NCBI GenBank assembly: GCA_002255575.1
Contig: NCAT01000018.1
Location: 1-43,940 of the forward strand
Reading direction: 5' to 3'
From: Acidocella sp. 20-57-95
GTDB lineage: Bacteria; Pseudomonadota; Alphaproteobacteria; Acetobacterales; Acetobacteraceae
DNA length: 43,940 nt
Below, piece by piece: positions 24,425 through 33,608 of the stretch (the first letter of the stretch is position 1; each line of letters opens with the position of its first letter). Below the pieces are notes generated by a model. The model was not told the DNA's origin and ran no database searches. It saw nothing but the letters and a program-made list of their open reading frames with translations. Position numbers and translations under genes: made by a program.

Positions 24425-27203
24425 GCAGTCGGCTCCCTTGCGGGTCAAAAAACACCGGCGGCACCACCTCGGCTAAAAAGTCGCCATTCCGGATTGGGTC
24501 ATATACCCGAATAATCTCGCCATGCCGCGCCGGACCGTTTTTCAGCAAAGCCAACCCGATCGAATGGCCCAGCGTCGGCGAATAGGCCGCCGAACATACA
24601 TGCCCCTGGTCATTTGCTGCCACCGGCTCAGCATCATGCGCCAGCAAATGCGCGCCTCCGCGCAGCCGGTCCGCCTCATTCACTGGCTTTAGCCCTACGA
24701 GCGTTGGCCGTGCCGGGTCCATCAAAGCCGGCCGCGCCGCCATCGCCCGCCCGACAAAATCCTTCTTCTTGGAGAGCAACTTGCCAAACCCCAGATCATG
24801 CGCGCTGGTCTGGCCATTTAGCTCATTGCCGGCCGGGTGGCCTTTCTCAATGCGCATCACGCCCAAAGCCTCAGTCCCGTACGGCACAATCCCAAATTCC
24901 GCGCCAGCCGCCATCAGCGCTTCGGCCAACGCATTGCCATAACGCGCAGGCACGGCGATTTCATACGCCAGCTCGCCCGAGAATGAGAGCCGGAATAGCC
25001 GCCCCTTCACCCCGCCACAAAACCGCATCTCTCCGGCCGCCATATAGGGGAACGCCGCGTTCGAAACATCGCAGCCATCATCAACAATTTTCTGCAACAC
25101 TTCGCGCGCCTTCGGCCCCGCCAGCGCAATCTGCGCCCATTGGTCAGTGACGGAAATAAACCGCACATCCAGTTCCGGCCACAGCCATTGGTGGCAAAAT
25201 TCCAGATGCTGAAACACCTTGCCGGCATTGGCGGTGGTGGTGGTCATGACATAATGATGCTCGCCCAACCGCGCGGTGGTGCCATCATCCATCACAAAGC
25301 CATCCTCACGCAGCATCAACCCATAGCGCGCCCGGCCAACCGCTAAATTGGTCCAGCTATTGGTGTAAACACGTTCCAGAAAGATCGCCGCATCGGGCCC
25401 CTGAATATCAATTTTGCCGAGCGTGGTGACATCGCAAATCCCCACCCCATTGCGCACCGCCAGCACTTCCCGGTTGGTCGCCGCCAACCAATCCTCACCC
25501 GCTTTCGGGAAATATTGCGCCCGCAACCACATGCCGGTTTCAACAAACACCGCCCCTTGCGCCTGCGCCCAGGCATGTGTCGGCGTATAGCGCGTCGGTT
25601 TGAAATCCTTCCCCCGATGCGGCCCCGCCAGCGCCCCCAACGCCACCGGCGTGTAAGGCGGGCGAAAGCGCGTGGTGCCTGTCTCCGGCACGGTCTTCCC
25701 CGTTGCTGCTGCCATTAATGCCAAGCCGGTCACATTGGCGGTCTTGCCCTGGTCGGTTGCCATGCCGAGCGTGGTGTAACGCTTTAAATGCTCCACCGCG
25801 ATGAAGCCTTCCTGCTTGGCTAGCCGAATATCCGCCGCTGTCACATCATTCTGGAAATCTACAAAGGCTTTGCCATCCGCCCCTGGCACCGCCCAGAGCG
25901 GCGTAATGCCGGCATTAATCCCCTCCCCGGCAGCCGCGCCCACCACGCTCATGCCTGGTGGTAATTTGCCGGGCACGAAGGCTGCCACTTCGTCTTTCCA
26001 AACCGGCTTATCATCCAGATGTGAGGTCAGATGCACCGCCGGGTTCCACCCAGCAGAGGCCGCCACCACATCACAATCAAACTTCACCACCCCGCCGTCG
26101 CGGGTGGTAATTTCCACACCTTCAACCGCACGCTTGCCAAACGCACGGGTAACCACGGCCCCGGCGAACACCGGCACCGAAAATGACGCCGCCAAATCGC
26201 GGATCACCGGCGATGACCCCGCCCGCGCATCAATCACCGCCGCAATCGCCATCACACTATTGCCCATGGCAGCAAGTACGCTGGCGGCACCATCATGATT
26301 TATAAACAACACGGCCCGCGCCCCGGGCGCCACGGCATAGCGCGTGATATAAGTCTCCACCGCCCCCGCCAGCATCACGCCCGGCAAATCATTATTAGTG
26401 AACACCATCGGCCGCTCGATCGCGCCACTCGCCAACACGCTGCGCTTGGCCACAATCCGCCAATAACGCTGCCGGGGCTGATGCGCTTGCGGCACTGCCA
26501 GATGGTCCGCCACCCGTTCCACCGCGCCATAGGTGCCACCATCATAAACGCCAAACACAGTGGTCCGCGGCAGATATTTCACACCCTCCAACGCCGCATC
26601 TTCCCGCGGCGGGTGTTCGTCACACAACACCACCCGCGCGCCGGTTGCCGCAGCGTCCCGCGCCGCCTGCACACCCGCAGCACCCGCGCCAATCACCAGC
26701 ACATCACAAAATAAATGGGCTTTCTCATACACATCCGGGTCAGCCACACCGGCATTGCGCCCCAGCCCCGCCGCCTTACGGATCAGGGGCTCATAGAGCT
26801 TCTCCCAATATTTTGCCGGCCACATGAAGGTTTTATAGTAAAACCCGGCCGCGAATACCGGCGAGAGCAAGCCGTTCACCGCCATAAAATCATGCTTGAG
26901 TGAGGGGAACCGGTTCTGGCTGTAGGCTTCCAGCCCCTCATACAGCTCCACCATCGTCGCCCGCGTATTTGGCTCCCGCCGTGCCCCGGTCCGCAACTCC
27001 ACCAGCGCATTCGGCTCCTCGGAGCCCGCCGCTAAAATCCCCCGTGGCCGATGATACTTAAAGCTGCGCCCAACAAGTTTCACGTTATTGGCCAGCAACG
27101 CGGAGGCCAGCGTATCCCCCGCGAAGCCCTGATACGCCTTGCCATCAAAGGTAAAATTCAAAATCTTGGAGCGATCAACCACCCCACCCCGCGGCAATCT
27201 CAT
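24417..27203 (-). CDS. mgdC: N-methylglutamate dehydrogenase subunit C (sarcosine oxidase alpha-like)
   Basis: 928 residues. Three parts: an N-terminal Fer2_4-like domain (about 15-100, FDGKAYQGFAGDTLASALLA), a pyridine-nucleotide/FAD Rossmann domain starting at IGAGAAGVQAARDAAATGAR (about 171) with ASGAIERPMVFTNNDLPGV, and a C-terminal GCV_T/aminomethyltransferase domain from about residue 550 (GICDVTTLGKIDIQGPDA, SFSGELAYEIAVPA, RIEKGHPAGNEL). It oxidises the N-methyl group and passes it to tetrahydrofolate. The ATG overlaps the mgdB stop. Sequence alone hardly separates this from sarcosine oxidase alpha; the gmaS-mgs context decides. Confidence 0.9.
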   Translation of the reverse strand: MRLPRGGVVDRSKILNFTFDGKAYQGFAGDTLASALLANNVKLVGRSFKYHRPRGILAAGSEEPNALVELRTGARREPNTRATMVELYEGLEAYSQNRFPSLKHDFMAVNGLLSPVFAAGFYYKTFMWPAKYWEKLYEPLIRKAAGLGRNAGVADPDVYEKAHLFCDVLVIGAGAAGVQAARDAAATGARVVLCDEHPPREDAALEGVKYLPRTTVFGVYDGGTYGAVERVADHLAVPQAHQPRQRYWRIVAKRSVLASGAIERPMVFTNNDLPGVMLAGAVETYITRYAVAPGARAVLFINHDGAASVLAAMGNSVMAIAAVIDARAGSSPVIRDLAASFSVPVFAGAVVTRAFGKRAVEGVEITTRDGGVVKFDCDVVAASAGWNPAVHLTSHLDDKPVWKDEVAAFVPGKLPPGMSVVGAAAGEGINAGITPLWAVPGADGKAFVDFQNDVTAADIRLAKQEGFIAVEHLKRYTTLGMATDQGKTANVTGLALMAAATGKTVPETGTTRFRPPYTPVALGALAGPHRGKDFKPTRYTPTHAWAQAQGAVFVETGMWLRAQYFPKAGEDWLAATNREVLAVRNGVGICDVTTLGKIDIQGPDAAIFLERVYTNSWTNLAVGRARYGLMLREDGFVMDDGTTARLGEHHYVMTTTTANAGKVFQHLEFCHQWLWPELDVRFISVTDQWAQIALAGPKAREVLQKIVDDGCDVSNAAFPYMAAGEMRFCGGVKGRLFRLSFSGELAYEIAVPARYGNALAEALMAAGAEFGIVPYGTEALGVMRIEKGHPAGNELNGQTSAHDLGFGKLLSKKKDFVGRAMAARPALMDPARPTLVGLKPVNEADRLRGGAHLLAHDAEPVAANDQGHVCSAAYSPTLGHSIGLALLKNGPARHGEIIRVYDPIRNGDFLAEVVPPVFFDPQGSRLHA

Positions 27204-27478
27204 GCGGACCTCCGCAGCGCCACATCATGGGCAGCCTCAACGCCTAAAATCTCATGGCTGCGCAAATCCCGCGTCACCACCAGCCACGCATGGCAGCCGG
27301 CATTATGGTACCATAATTCCCGGTGCGCCCCGTTCGGATTGTCTCTGAAATAGACATAATCCGTCCATTCCTGAGTCGGCTCTGCCCCACCATCACGCGG
27401 GCGCATAACCGTCGCATCGCCGTGATATAAAAATTCCTGCAAACCACGTTCCCCGCAATGCGGACAGGTAATACGCAT
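27200..27478 (-). CDS. mgdB: N-methylglutamate dehydrogenase subunit B (sarcosine oxidase delta-like)
   Basis: 92 residues. Small zinc-binding subunit: N-terminal ITCPHCGERGLQEF with the CPxCG pair, a central YHGDATVMRP segment and WTDYVYFRDNPNG, then LWYHNAGCHAWLVVTRD with the remaining His/Cys ligands. These are the conserved positions of SoxD. Its start forms ATGA with the mgdA stop and its stop forms ATGA with mgdC, so translation is tightly coupled. Confidence 0.92.
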   Translation of the reverse strand: MRITCPHCGERGLQEFLYHGDATVMRPRDGGAEPTQEWTDYVYFRDNPNGAHRELWYHNAGCHAWLVVTRDLRSHEILGVEAAHDVALRRSA

Positions 27479-28734
27479 CAGTGCAAATTCGGCGTCGCAC
27501 CGACTCCCTTTTCATCAATCAAAAGCCCTTTGGCGAACCTGTCTAACCGGTAAGCCGCCGACACCTCATGGGGTTCATCGCGCGCAATCAAATGCGCAAA
27601 ACACCAGCCAGAAGCTGGGGTCGCCTTAAACCCGCCATAGCACCAGCCGGCATTCAAATAGAGATTCTCCACCGGCGATTTATCAATAATCGGCGAGCCA
27701 TCCATGGTCATGTCCATAATGCCGCCCCAATGGCGCACCAGCCGGGCGCGGCCAATCATCGGCATCAGCGCCATGCCGCCCTCGCACACGTCCTCGATAG
27801 TGGGTAAGTTCCCCCGGCTGGCATAGGAGTTATAGCCATCAATATCCCCGCCAAACACCAAACCGCCTTTATCAGACTGTGAGATATAAAAATGCCCCGC
27901 ACCGAAGGTTATCACGTTATCAATCAACGGCTTCATCGCTTCCGAAACAAACGCCTGCAAAGCATGGCTTTCAATCGGCAGCCTTATCCCCGCCATCGCC
28001 GCCACGCGCGATGAATTACCCGCGCACGCCAAACCGATTTTTTTGCCCGCAATATAGCCGCGCGAAGTTTCAACCCCTACAGCCTTGCCATTTTCAGTGC
28101 GAATGCCCGTCACTTCGCAATTCTGGATAATATCCACGCCCAGCCGGTCCGCCGCCCGCGCATAGCCCCAGGCCACGGCGTCATGCCGCACCGTGCCACC
28201 ACGCTGTTGCAGCAACGCCCCCTGAATCGGGAAGCGCGCATTATCATAGTCCAGATACGGGAGTTTCGCTTTCAGCGCGGCAAGGTCCAGCAGCTCGGCA
28301 TCAATCCCATGCAGCCGCATCGCATTGCCGCGCCTGGCATAGGCATCACGCTGCGCGTCGGAATGGATAATATTCAGCACCCCGCGCTGGCTCACCATCG
28401 CGTTGTAATTAGTATCCTGCTCAAGACCCTCCCATAATTTCATGGAAAGCTCGTAGAACGGCAAATTGCCCGGCAGCAGATAGTTAGACCGTATAATGGT
28501 GGTGTTACGGCCAATGCTGCCATTGCCCAGCCAGCCTTTCTCCACCACCGCAATCCGCATGCGTTGGTGGTTCTTGGCCAGATAATACGCGGTGGCCAGA
28601 CCATGCCCGCCACCGCCCACAATAATCACGTCATAAACGCCCACGGGGCTGGCATCGCGCCAGGCCGGACGCCAGCCAGTATGGCCCCGCAAAGCCTCCC
28701 GCAACACTGAAAAAACCGAGTAATCACCATTCAT
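27478..28734 (-). CDS. mgdA: N-methylglutamate dehydrogenase subunit A (sarcosine oxidase beta-like)
   Basis: About 418 residues; ATG 28734 is preferred over a GTG three codons upstream. DAO-family flavoprotein: FAD Rossmann motif VIIVGGGGHGLATAYYLA (about residues 37-54), VVEKGWLGNGSIGRNTTIIR, HDAVAWGYARAA, ACAGNSSRVA, and C-terminal LYLNAGWCYGGFKATPASGW. The GSIGRNTT stretch is where the covalent flavin His lies in related Sox beta subunits. First gene of the mgd-purU-folD operon, with a candidate promoter at 28782-28809. Confidence 0.9.
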   Translation of the reverse strand: MNGDYSVFSVLREALRGHTGWRPAWRDASPVGVYDVIIVGGGGHGLATAYYLAKNHQRMRIAVVEKGWLGNGSIGRNTTIIRSNYLLPGNLPFYELSMKLWEGLEQDTNYNAMVSQRGVLNIIHSDAQRDAYARRGNAMRLHGIDAELLDLAALKAKLPYLDYDNARFPIQGALLQQRGGTVRHDAVAWGYARAADRLGVDIIQNCEVTGIRTENGKAVGVETSRGYIAGKKIGLACAGNSSRVAAMAGIRLPIESHALQAFVSEAMKPLIDNVITFGAGHFYISQSDKGGLVFGGDIDGYNSYASRGNLPTIEDVCEGGMALMPMIGRARLVRHWGGIMDMTMDGSPIIDKSPVENLYLNAGWCYGGFKATPASGWCFAHLIARDEPHEVSAAYRLDRFAKGLLIDEKGVGATPNLH

Positions 28735-28781
28735 AGAGGGCACGCACCAAGCTCAAAAATAGTTCTTAAAAATAAAATTGA

Positions 28782-28809
28782 TTTATATACAAGAAACCAA
28801 CTTCGTCAA
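28782..28809 (-). promoter_or_regulatory. candidate sigma70 promoter of the mgdABCD-purU-folD operon
   Basis: Minus strand: TTGACG (28809-28804), a 16-base spacer, TATAAA (28787-28782), about 48 bases before the mgdA ATG. The -35 box overlaps the stop codon of the upstream metallophosphoesterase gene. The CTGATAAGAAT operator motif seen before mgsA is not found here. Confidence 0.55.
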
Positions 28810-29645
28810 ATCTCAACCAGCCCCGGGTGAAACCGCGGCCCTTTATCGCCATGATACCCGCGCGGCGCTGAGACCAAATGAATTCCCTCCACCATGCCAT
28901 TATGGTCCACATGGGTATGGCCATATACCCATAAATTGGGCTTGAGCGGCGCGAATTCGGCAATAATCTCAGAGCCATAGGCCGGCCCCATATCCCCGGC
29001 CCGCCGCCCCAGCACCTGCCCGGTCGGCGCATGATGCGTCACCACAATGGTTTTGCCAGCCCCCCCCTTGCGCTTCAGCCCCGCCAATGTCTCCTGCAGC
29101 CATTTCAGCGAATCCTCATGCAGCCCCTTCGCATCTGCAGGTTTGAACATCGCATCATTCAGCCGAATGAAATTGTGATCATTCATGTGCTTCTGCGCGT
29201 ACATCATCCCCATCTCGGCATCGCCATTCAGCCGGTAATCCGTCCAGAGCGAGCACCCCAGCACTGTCACACGCTCGGTGCCAATATCAAAATGCGCCAC
29301 ATTATTTTGCAAAAACCTAACCCGGCCTTTGGTTTTCAGCACCGCCAGCCGCAACGCCGGCAGTAATTTTGCCATGTCGTGATGATAATATTCATGGTTT
29401 CCCGCCACCATCACCACGGGTGCGGCCAAATATTTCGCCACCTGGTCAGCATATGTCACGCCGCGCACACCATTATGAATATCCCCCGCCAGGATCACCA
29501 AATCCACCTTACCCACATCATGCAACAGCGGCCCGCGCGGCGGGTGCGGCTCGCGCCCGCGCAGCCGCGCCCACCAGCCCGGCTGGGTTGGCCGCCACTC
29601 TTCCATCTCCAAATGCAGGTCGCTCATATATAAAACGCGGATCAC
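28806..29645 (-). CDS. calcineurin-like metallophosphoesterase
   Basis: 279 residues. Five metal-site motifs in order: RVLYMSDLHLE (D-x-H), VILAGDIHNG (GD), VAGNHEYYHHD (GNHE), VVTHHAPTG (H), and VYGHTHVDHNG (GHxH). A loop with PHPPRGPLLHD follows the first strand. The GTG start overlaps the stop of the kinase gene (GTGA); a later ATG would remove the first beta strand, so GTG is chosen. Cytosolic; the substrate is unknown. Third gene of an operon with a cobalamin adenosyltransferase and a pseudo-phosphatase/kinase. Confidence 0.9.
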   Translation of the reverse strand: MIRVLYMSDLHLEMEEWRPTQPGWWARLRGREPHPPRGPLLHDVGKVDLVILAGDIHNGVRGVTYADQVAKYLAAPVVMVAGNHEYYHHDMAKLLPALRLAVLKTKGRVRFLQNNVAHFDIGTERVTVLGCSLWTDYRLNGDAEMGMMYAQKHMNDHNFIRLNDAMFKPADAKGLHEDSLKWLQETLAGLKRKGGAGKTIVVTHHAPTGQVLGRRAGDMGPAYGSEIIAEFAPLKPNLWVYGHTHVDHNGMVEGIHLVSAPRGYHGDKGPRFHPGLVEI

Positions 29646-31291
29646 TTGAAGCTCCGCACCAGCAGCAAAAAGAAGCCGAGCGCGAATATAAACGTCGCGG
29701 TCTGCCAGATTTGCAGATTATTCATCTGGTACCACCGCGCCACCCGCGTCGGGTCTGGCGTACCACTCACCAACCCTTCATTCAGGGCCAGCGCAAACGC
29801 ACCAGCATCCGGGTAACGCTCAGCCGGATCAGTTGCCAACGCCTTCTTCAACACCAGCCCTAACCAGCTTGGCAGATCAGGCCGCAACCGCGCCAGCGGC
29901 ACCGCCTCTCGCTGGCCAAACGGGTAAGGCCCACCGGAAAACATCCGGTAAATCGTCACCGCCAGCGAGAATACTTCCGTCCTTGCATTGGCCTGCACGC
30001 CTTTCAGCAATTCCGGCGCCATATAGCGCAACGTGCCCCCGGGTCGTGCCGCCTCGGCCAGATCAATCCCTGGCAGATACGCCAGCCCCAAATCCAGCAG
30101 CCGCACCTCGTTATGCGGCAACAACATGATATTTTCTGGCTTCAAATCCCGATGAATAATCTCAATCGCCGCCAAATCCTGCACCGCCTCACATAGTTTC
30201 AGCGCGATCCCCACACCATCGGGCAGAGACATTGGCGGCTCCCGCTTCAACCTTTTTTCCAAGGTCTCGCCATTATACAGCGGCATCACCAAATACAGGC
30301 TGCTGCGGCGCTCTGGTGGCAGCTCCAAATACCGCGCCACGTTACCCACCCGCACCGTACTGCCAATCCAGGCTTCACGCATGAAGCCGGCGGCAAAAAT
30401 CTCATCTTGCAACATCTTGGGCAGCGGAATTTTCAGCACCACGTCACGGTTTTCGACCGTATCGCGCGCCACCACCAAATGGGTGTATTGGCCATGATAC
30501 AACGTCCGCCCAATTTCAAACCCATCCCACACATCACCGGCTCGTGGCGCGGGCCGCAGCGGCAAATCAGCCAGCACGGCATGAGACTGCGCCACATCAC
30601 GCGCGGGGGCCGCCAGCACATCCAGCACCATGGCGCTTAACATCGGCGCGTTATTCCCGGCCGCCAGTAGCGCAAACCCAGCCTGCACCGCTTCGGGTGT
30701 GACCGGTTCTGCCGTGCTCAATAGTAAATAACGATCTCCAACTTCAGCCTGCTCCTCGGCATAATCAATCGCCAATTCACCATCCAGCCCCACCGCCCGC
30801 GTCGGCTCATCGGCGTTCTGCCCGCCAATCCGCACATGCGCCCGCATCAGCGGCGTCACCACACCGCCCCGGCTGCGATACACCCGGCACGCCCCAATAT
30901 GCACAATGCTCATCACCGGCCCGTTGAACATCAGCGCACTCAGAGACACCGGCGCAAACCCGCGATTCACATCAGCCCTGATCTGCCCAAACAACCAACC
31001 ATTCAGACTATGCAGAGCTTGGTTCGCCGCCCGCTTCACCCCAAACGTGCGCCGTGCCCCAAAATAGCCCTCCGCAAAACTATGCACCGAAAGCTGCACC
31101 GCATCGCGTGCACCCGCCCCGTTACCGCCGGTTGGGTGCGCCCGCGCGATCGCGGCCATAATCCCGCGTTCCGGGTTACCAAAGGCGCTACCTTCATAAA
31201 TCGCAAAAAAATCGCTGGCCGAGTCGCCAACAAAGCCGGCCTGTACCTGCCAGCCGCCACTTGCCAGCGGTTCAATCACGCTGTCAGCCAT
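29642..31291 (-). CDS. degenerate PP2C-like domain fused to a Ser/Thr kinase, C-terminal membrane anchor
   Basis: About 549 residues from ATG 31291, which overlaps the upstream stop by 8 bases. Residues about 10-245 have the PP2C layout (SLSALMFNGPVMSIVHIGACRVYRS, then GDRYLLLSTAEP) but the metal-binding Asp residues of the GDS and SDG motifs are replaced. Residues about 265-520 are a Hanks-type kinase: glycine-rich FEIGRTLYHGQYTH, VVLKIPL Lys, IIHRDLKPENIMLL near 380, DLG in place of DFG near 399, and YMAPELLKG. The tail has a transmembrane helix (FIFALGFFLLLV), so the kinase faces the cytoplasm. The kinase looks active and the phosphatase half inactive. Confidence 0.88.
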   Translation of the reverse strand: MADSVIEPLASGGWQVQAGFVGDSASDFFAIYEGSAFGNPERGIMAAIARAHPTGGNGAGARDAVQLSVHSFAEGYFGARRTFGVKRAANQALHSLNGWLFGQIRADVNRGFAPVSLSALMFNGPVMSIVHIGACRVYRSRGGVVTPLMRAHVRIGGQNADEPTRAVGLDGELAIDYAEEQAEVGDRYLLLSTAEPVTPEAVQAGFALLAAGNNAPMLSAMVLDVLAAPARDVAQSHAVLADLPLRPAPRAGDVWDGFEIGRTLYHGQYTHLVVARDTVENRDVVLKIPLPKMLQDEIFAAGFMREAWIGSTVRVGNVARYLELPPERRSSLYLVMPLYNGETLEKRLKREPPMSLPDGVGIALKLCEAVQDLAAIEIIHRDLKPENIMLLPHNEVRLLDLGLAYLPGIDLAEAARPGGTLRYMAPELLKGVQANARTEVFSLAVTIYRMFSGGPYPFGQREAVPLARLRPDLPSWLGLVLKKALATDPAERYPDAGAFALALNEGLVSGTPDPTRVARWYQMNNLQIWQTATFIFALGFFLLLVRSFK

Positions 31292-31859
31292 CCCGGTTGG
31301 CCGCCGGCACCCATAGCACGTCGCGTGCCCCTTTATCATTCACATAGCGCGACATCACGAACAGCAAATCTGAAAGCCGGTTCAAATATACCAGCACCAG
31401 CCTATTCACCGCCTCATCGGGCTCACCTAGCAGCCGCACCAGCTCGCGCTCGGCCCGCCGCACCACGGTGCGCGCCTGGTGCAAATACGCCGCTGCCGGC
31501 GACCCGCCCGGCACCACAAACGACCGCAAAGGTGCGAGCTCAGCATTCATCCGGTCAATTTGGCCCTCAAGCCAGTCAACCTGCGCCTGCGTCACCCGCA
31601 GCGGCGGATATTTTGGCGCCTCTTCAATGGGCACGCATAAATCCGCCCCCACATCGAACAGGTCATTTTGGATCCGCGCCAGCACGGCATCATCGGCGCC
31701 GTTCACATGCAGCCGCACAATGCCCAGCACCGCATTGGCTTCATCCACATCCCCGTACGATGCCACCCGCGCCGAGCATTTCGCCACACGCGCCCCATTG
31801 CCCAGCGAGGTCTCCCCCGCATCGCCGCCACGCGTGTAAATTTTATCAAGCTTAACCAC
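31284..31859 (-). CDS. PduO-type ATP:cob(I)alamin adenosyltransferase
   Basis: About 191 residues from GTG 31859, chosen because AGGGG lies 5 bases upstream and it yields the family-typical MVKLDKIYTRGGDAGETSLG. Adds the adenosyl group to cob(I)alamin to make coenzyme B12. Seen: the ATP-binding N-terminal TRGGDAGETSLGNG, SYGDVDEANAVLG, the helix QNDLFDVGADLC, FVVPGGSPAAAYLHQARTVVRRAER, and YLNRLSDLLFVMSRYVN near the C-terminus. First gene of a three-gene overlap operon. No B12-dependent mutase lies in this window. Confidence 0.93.
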   Translation of the reverse strand: MVKLDKIYTRGGDAGETSLGNGARVAKCSARVASYGDVDEANAVLGIVRLHVNGADDAVLARIQNDLFDVGADLCVPIEEAPKYPPLRVTQAQVDWLEGQIDRMNAELAPLRSFVVPGGSPAAAYLHQARTVVRRAERELVRLLGEPDEAVNRLVLVYLNRLSDLLFVMSRYVNDKGARDVLWVPAANRDG

Positions 31860-31933
31860 AAAAACCCCTATCTCGTGCACAGCCCCTATTCAGCCATGCC
31901 CGGATACAGGCGGCAAGTAAAACCAGCCTTGCC

Positions 31934-33370
31934 TTACGCAAAGAAACGCAAAGTCATCGCCATCAGCCACTTCACCCGCGAGGTATAAGGCGGGTAGAGC
32001 ATCGGGGTGGAGTTATACTGATCCCGCATCACCGCCCGCTCATGCGAAAATGCCTTAAACCCATATTCCCCGTGCGATGACCCAATGCCGCTATTATTCA
32101 CCCCGCCAAATGGCAAATTTGCGTGTGAGAAATGCAGCACCGAAACATTAATCCCCACCCCACCAGAGGAGGTTTCCGATATCACGCGGTCGATATTGCC
32201 TTGGTTTTTTGAATAAACATACAGTGCGAGCGGCTTCGGGTTGGCATTAATATGCGCAATCGGCTCGTGCACATCGCTATAGCTGATGATCGGCAGCACC
32301 GGCCCGAAAATCTCCTCCTGCATAACAGCACTATCCAGCTTCACCTTGGTCAGCAAAGTGGGGGCAATGAATTTATCACCTTCCACCGCCATGCCCCCTG
32401 TCACCACCGTCGCGCCATTGGCGGTCGCATCATCGAGCAATCGCTTCACCCGGCCAAAATGCCGCTCATTCACAATCCGGCAGTAATCCGGGCTTGCCTG
32501 GACATCATCGCCGTACATCTTCTTAATCGCGGTTTTGGATGCCTCAAGGAATTGCGGCAGCACTTTCTCGTGCACATAAATATAATCCGGCGCCACGCAG
32601 GTCTGCCCATTATTCAGAAACTTGCCCCACATAATGCTTCTGGCAGCTTTATTCAGGTCCGCACTCTCATCGACAATCACCGGGCTCTTACCACCCAGCT
32701 CCAGCGTCACCGAGGACAGATGCTTGGCCGCCGCCGCCATCACAATCTTGCCCACCGCCGGTGAACCGGTGAAAAACATGTGGTCAAAAGGCATATCCAA
32801 CAGCGCGGTGGAGACCTGCGCATCACCTTCAAACACCGCAATTTCGGCAACATCGAAGGTCTGGCGAATGATTTCCGCCATCAAAGCCGAACAAGACGGC
32901 GTTAACTCTGAAGGCTTAATAATCGCGGTATTGCCCGCCGCAATCGCACTCGCCAGCGGCCCAAAGGTGAGATTAATCGGGAAATTCCAGGGCGAGATAA
33001 TCAAGCAAACCCCACGCGGCTCGTAGCGTATCCGCGCTTGCGTTCCCAACATCGTCAGGGTGGTCCCCACCCGCTTGGTCCGCATCCAAGATTTTAAATG
33101 GCTGACCGCATGATGGATCTCGCCAATCACCGGCATAATTTCATCCAAATCGGCTTCCGTCGCAGGCTTGTGCAAATCGGCCGCCAGTGCGCGGTAAATC
33201 GCATCCTTATTGGCCAGCACCGCCGCTTCCAGCTTCTTCAGCTTGGCAATCCGCTCATCGGCGGTCGAAGTCCGTAGCTTAATTGCGGTCGGCTGCTGCT
33301 TGGCAAACACCTCTGCCATCACCGATGCCGCGGCACCCTGCACGGGTGTAATCATAGTGGTCACATTCAT
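31934..33370 (-). CDS. aldehyde dehydrogenase, coniferyl-aldehyde-dehydrogenase-like
   Basis: About 478 residues; ATG 33370 chosen because AGGA lies 8 bases upstream and it removes a 20-residue unlikely extension. NAD(P)-dependent oxidation of an aldehyde to its acid. Seen: IISPWNFPINLTFGPLA, the cofactor loop FTGSPAVGKIV, the general-base Glu in LELGGKSPVIV, the catalytic Cys in NNGQTCVAPD, and EEIFGPVLPI. The absence of the usual roughly 500-residue N-terminal layout and the C-terminal FGGVNNSGIGSSHGEYGFKAFSHER fit the coniferyl/fatty aldehyde dehydrogenase group. The substrate is not assignable from context. Confidence 0.9.
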   Translation of the reverse strand: MNVTTMITPVQGAAASVMAEVFAKQQPTAIKLRTSTADERIAKLKKLEAAVLANKDAIYRALAADLHKPATEADLDEIMPVIGEIHHAVSHLKSWMRTKRVGTTLTMLGTQARIRYEPRGVCLIISPWNFPINLTFGPLASAIAAGNTAIIKPSELTPSCSALMAEIIRQTFDVAEIAVFEGDAQVSTALLDMPFDHMFFTGSPAVGKIVMAAAAKHLSSVTLELGGKSPVIVDESADLNKAARSIMWGKFLNNGQTCVAPDYIYVHEKVLPQFLEASKTAIKKMYGDDVQASPDYCRIVNERHFGRVKRLLDDATANGATVVTGGMAVEGDKFIAPTLLTKVKLDSAVMQEEIFGPVLPIISYSDVHEPIAHINANPKPLALYVYSKNQGNIDRVISETSSGGVGINVSVLHFSHANLPFGGVNNSGIGSSHGEYGFKAFSHERAVMRDQYNSTPMLYPPYTSRVKWLMAMTLRFFA

Positions 33371-33608
33371 GGACACATCCTTTTTATTAACCCTTAAGGT
33401 AAATGGGTAACGAATAGGGCCGCCTGTCAAGCCAAGAAAGCTTCACCCCACCCCCAAGCAGCTGACGATTTCGTGAAAACCCCGCCAGCCGCCAGTTTCC
33501 AGCAAACCGGACCGCCCAAATCAGCAACCGCACGCCGGTTTATCTTTCCGTACAACCACGCTAATCAGCCCGCTCAGTCTTCCGCCAATCCCGGCACAGG
33601 AGCCAATT

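Noticed and set aside
23924..28734. Heterotetrameric sarcosine oxidase instead of N-methylglutamate dehydrogenase
   Set aside because: The subunits are homologous and hard to separate by sequence, but gmaS and mgsABC beside them are the diagnostic partners of the methylamine pathway. Kept as an alternative within the gene entries.
30836..31855. Long plus-strand open frame of 339 codons opposite the kinase and adenosyltransferase genes
   Set aside because: Its translation is rich in Pro, His, Arg and Ala without motifs, as expected for the antisense of GC-rich genes; both opposing genes have strong family motifs.
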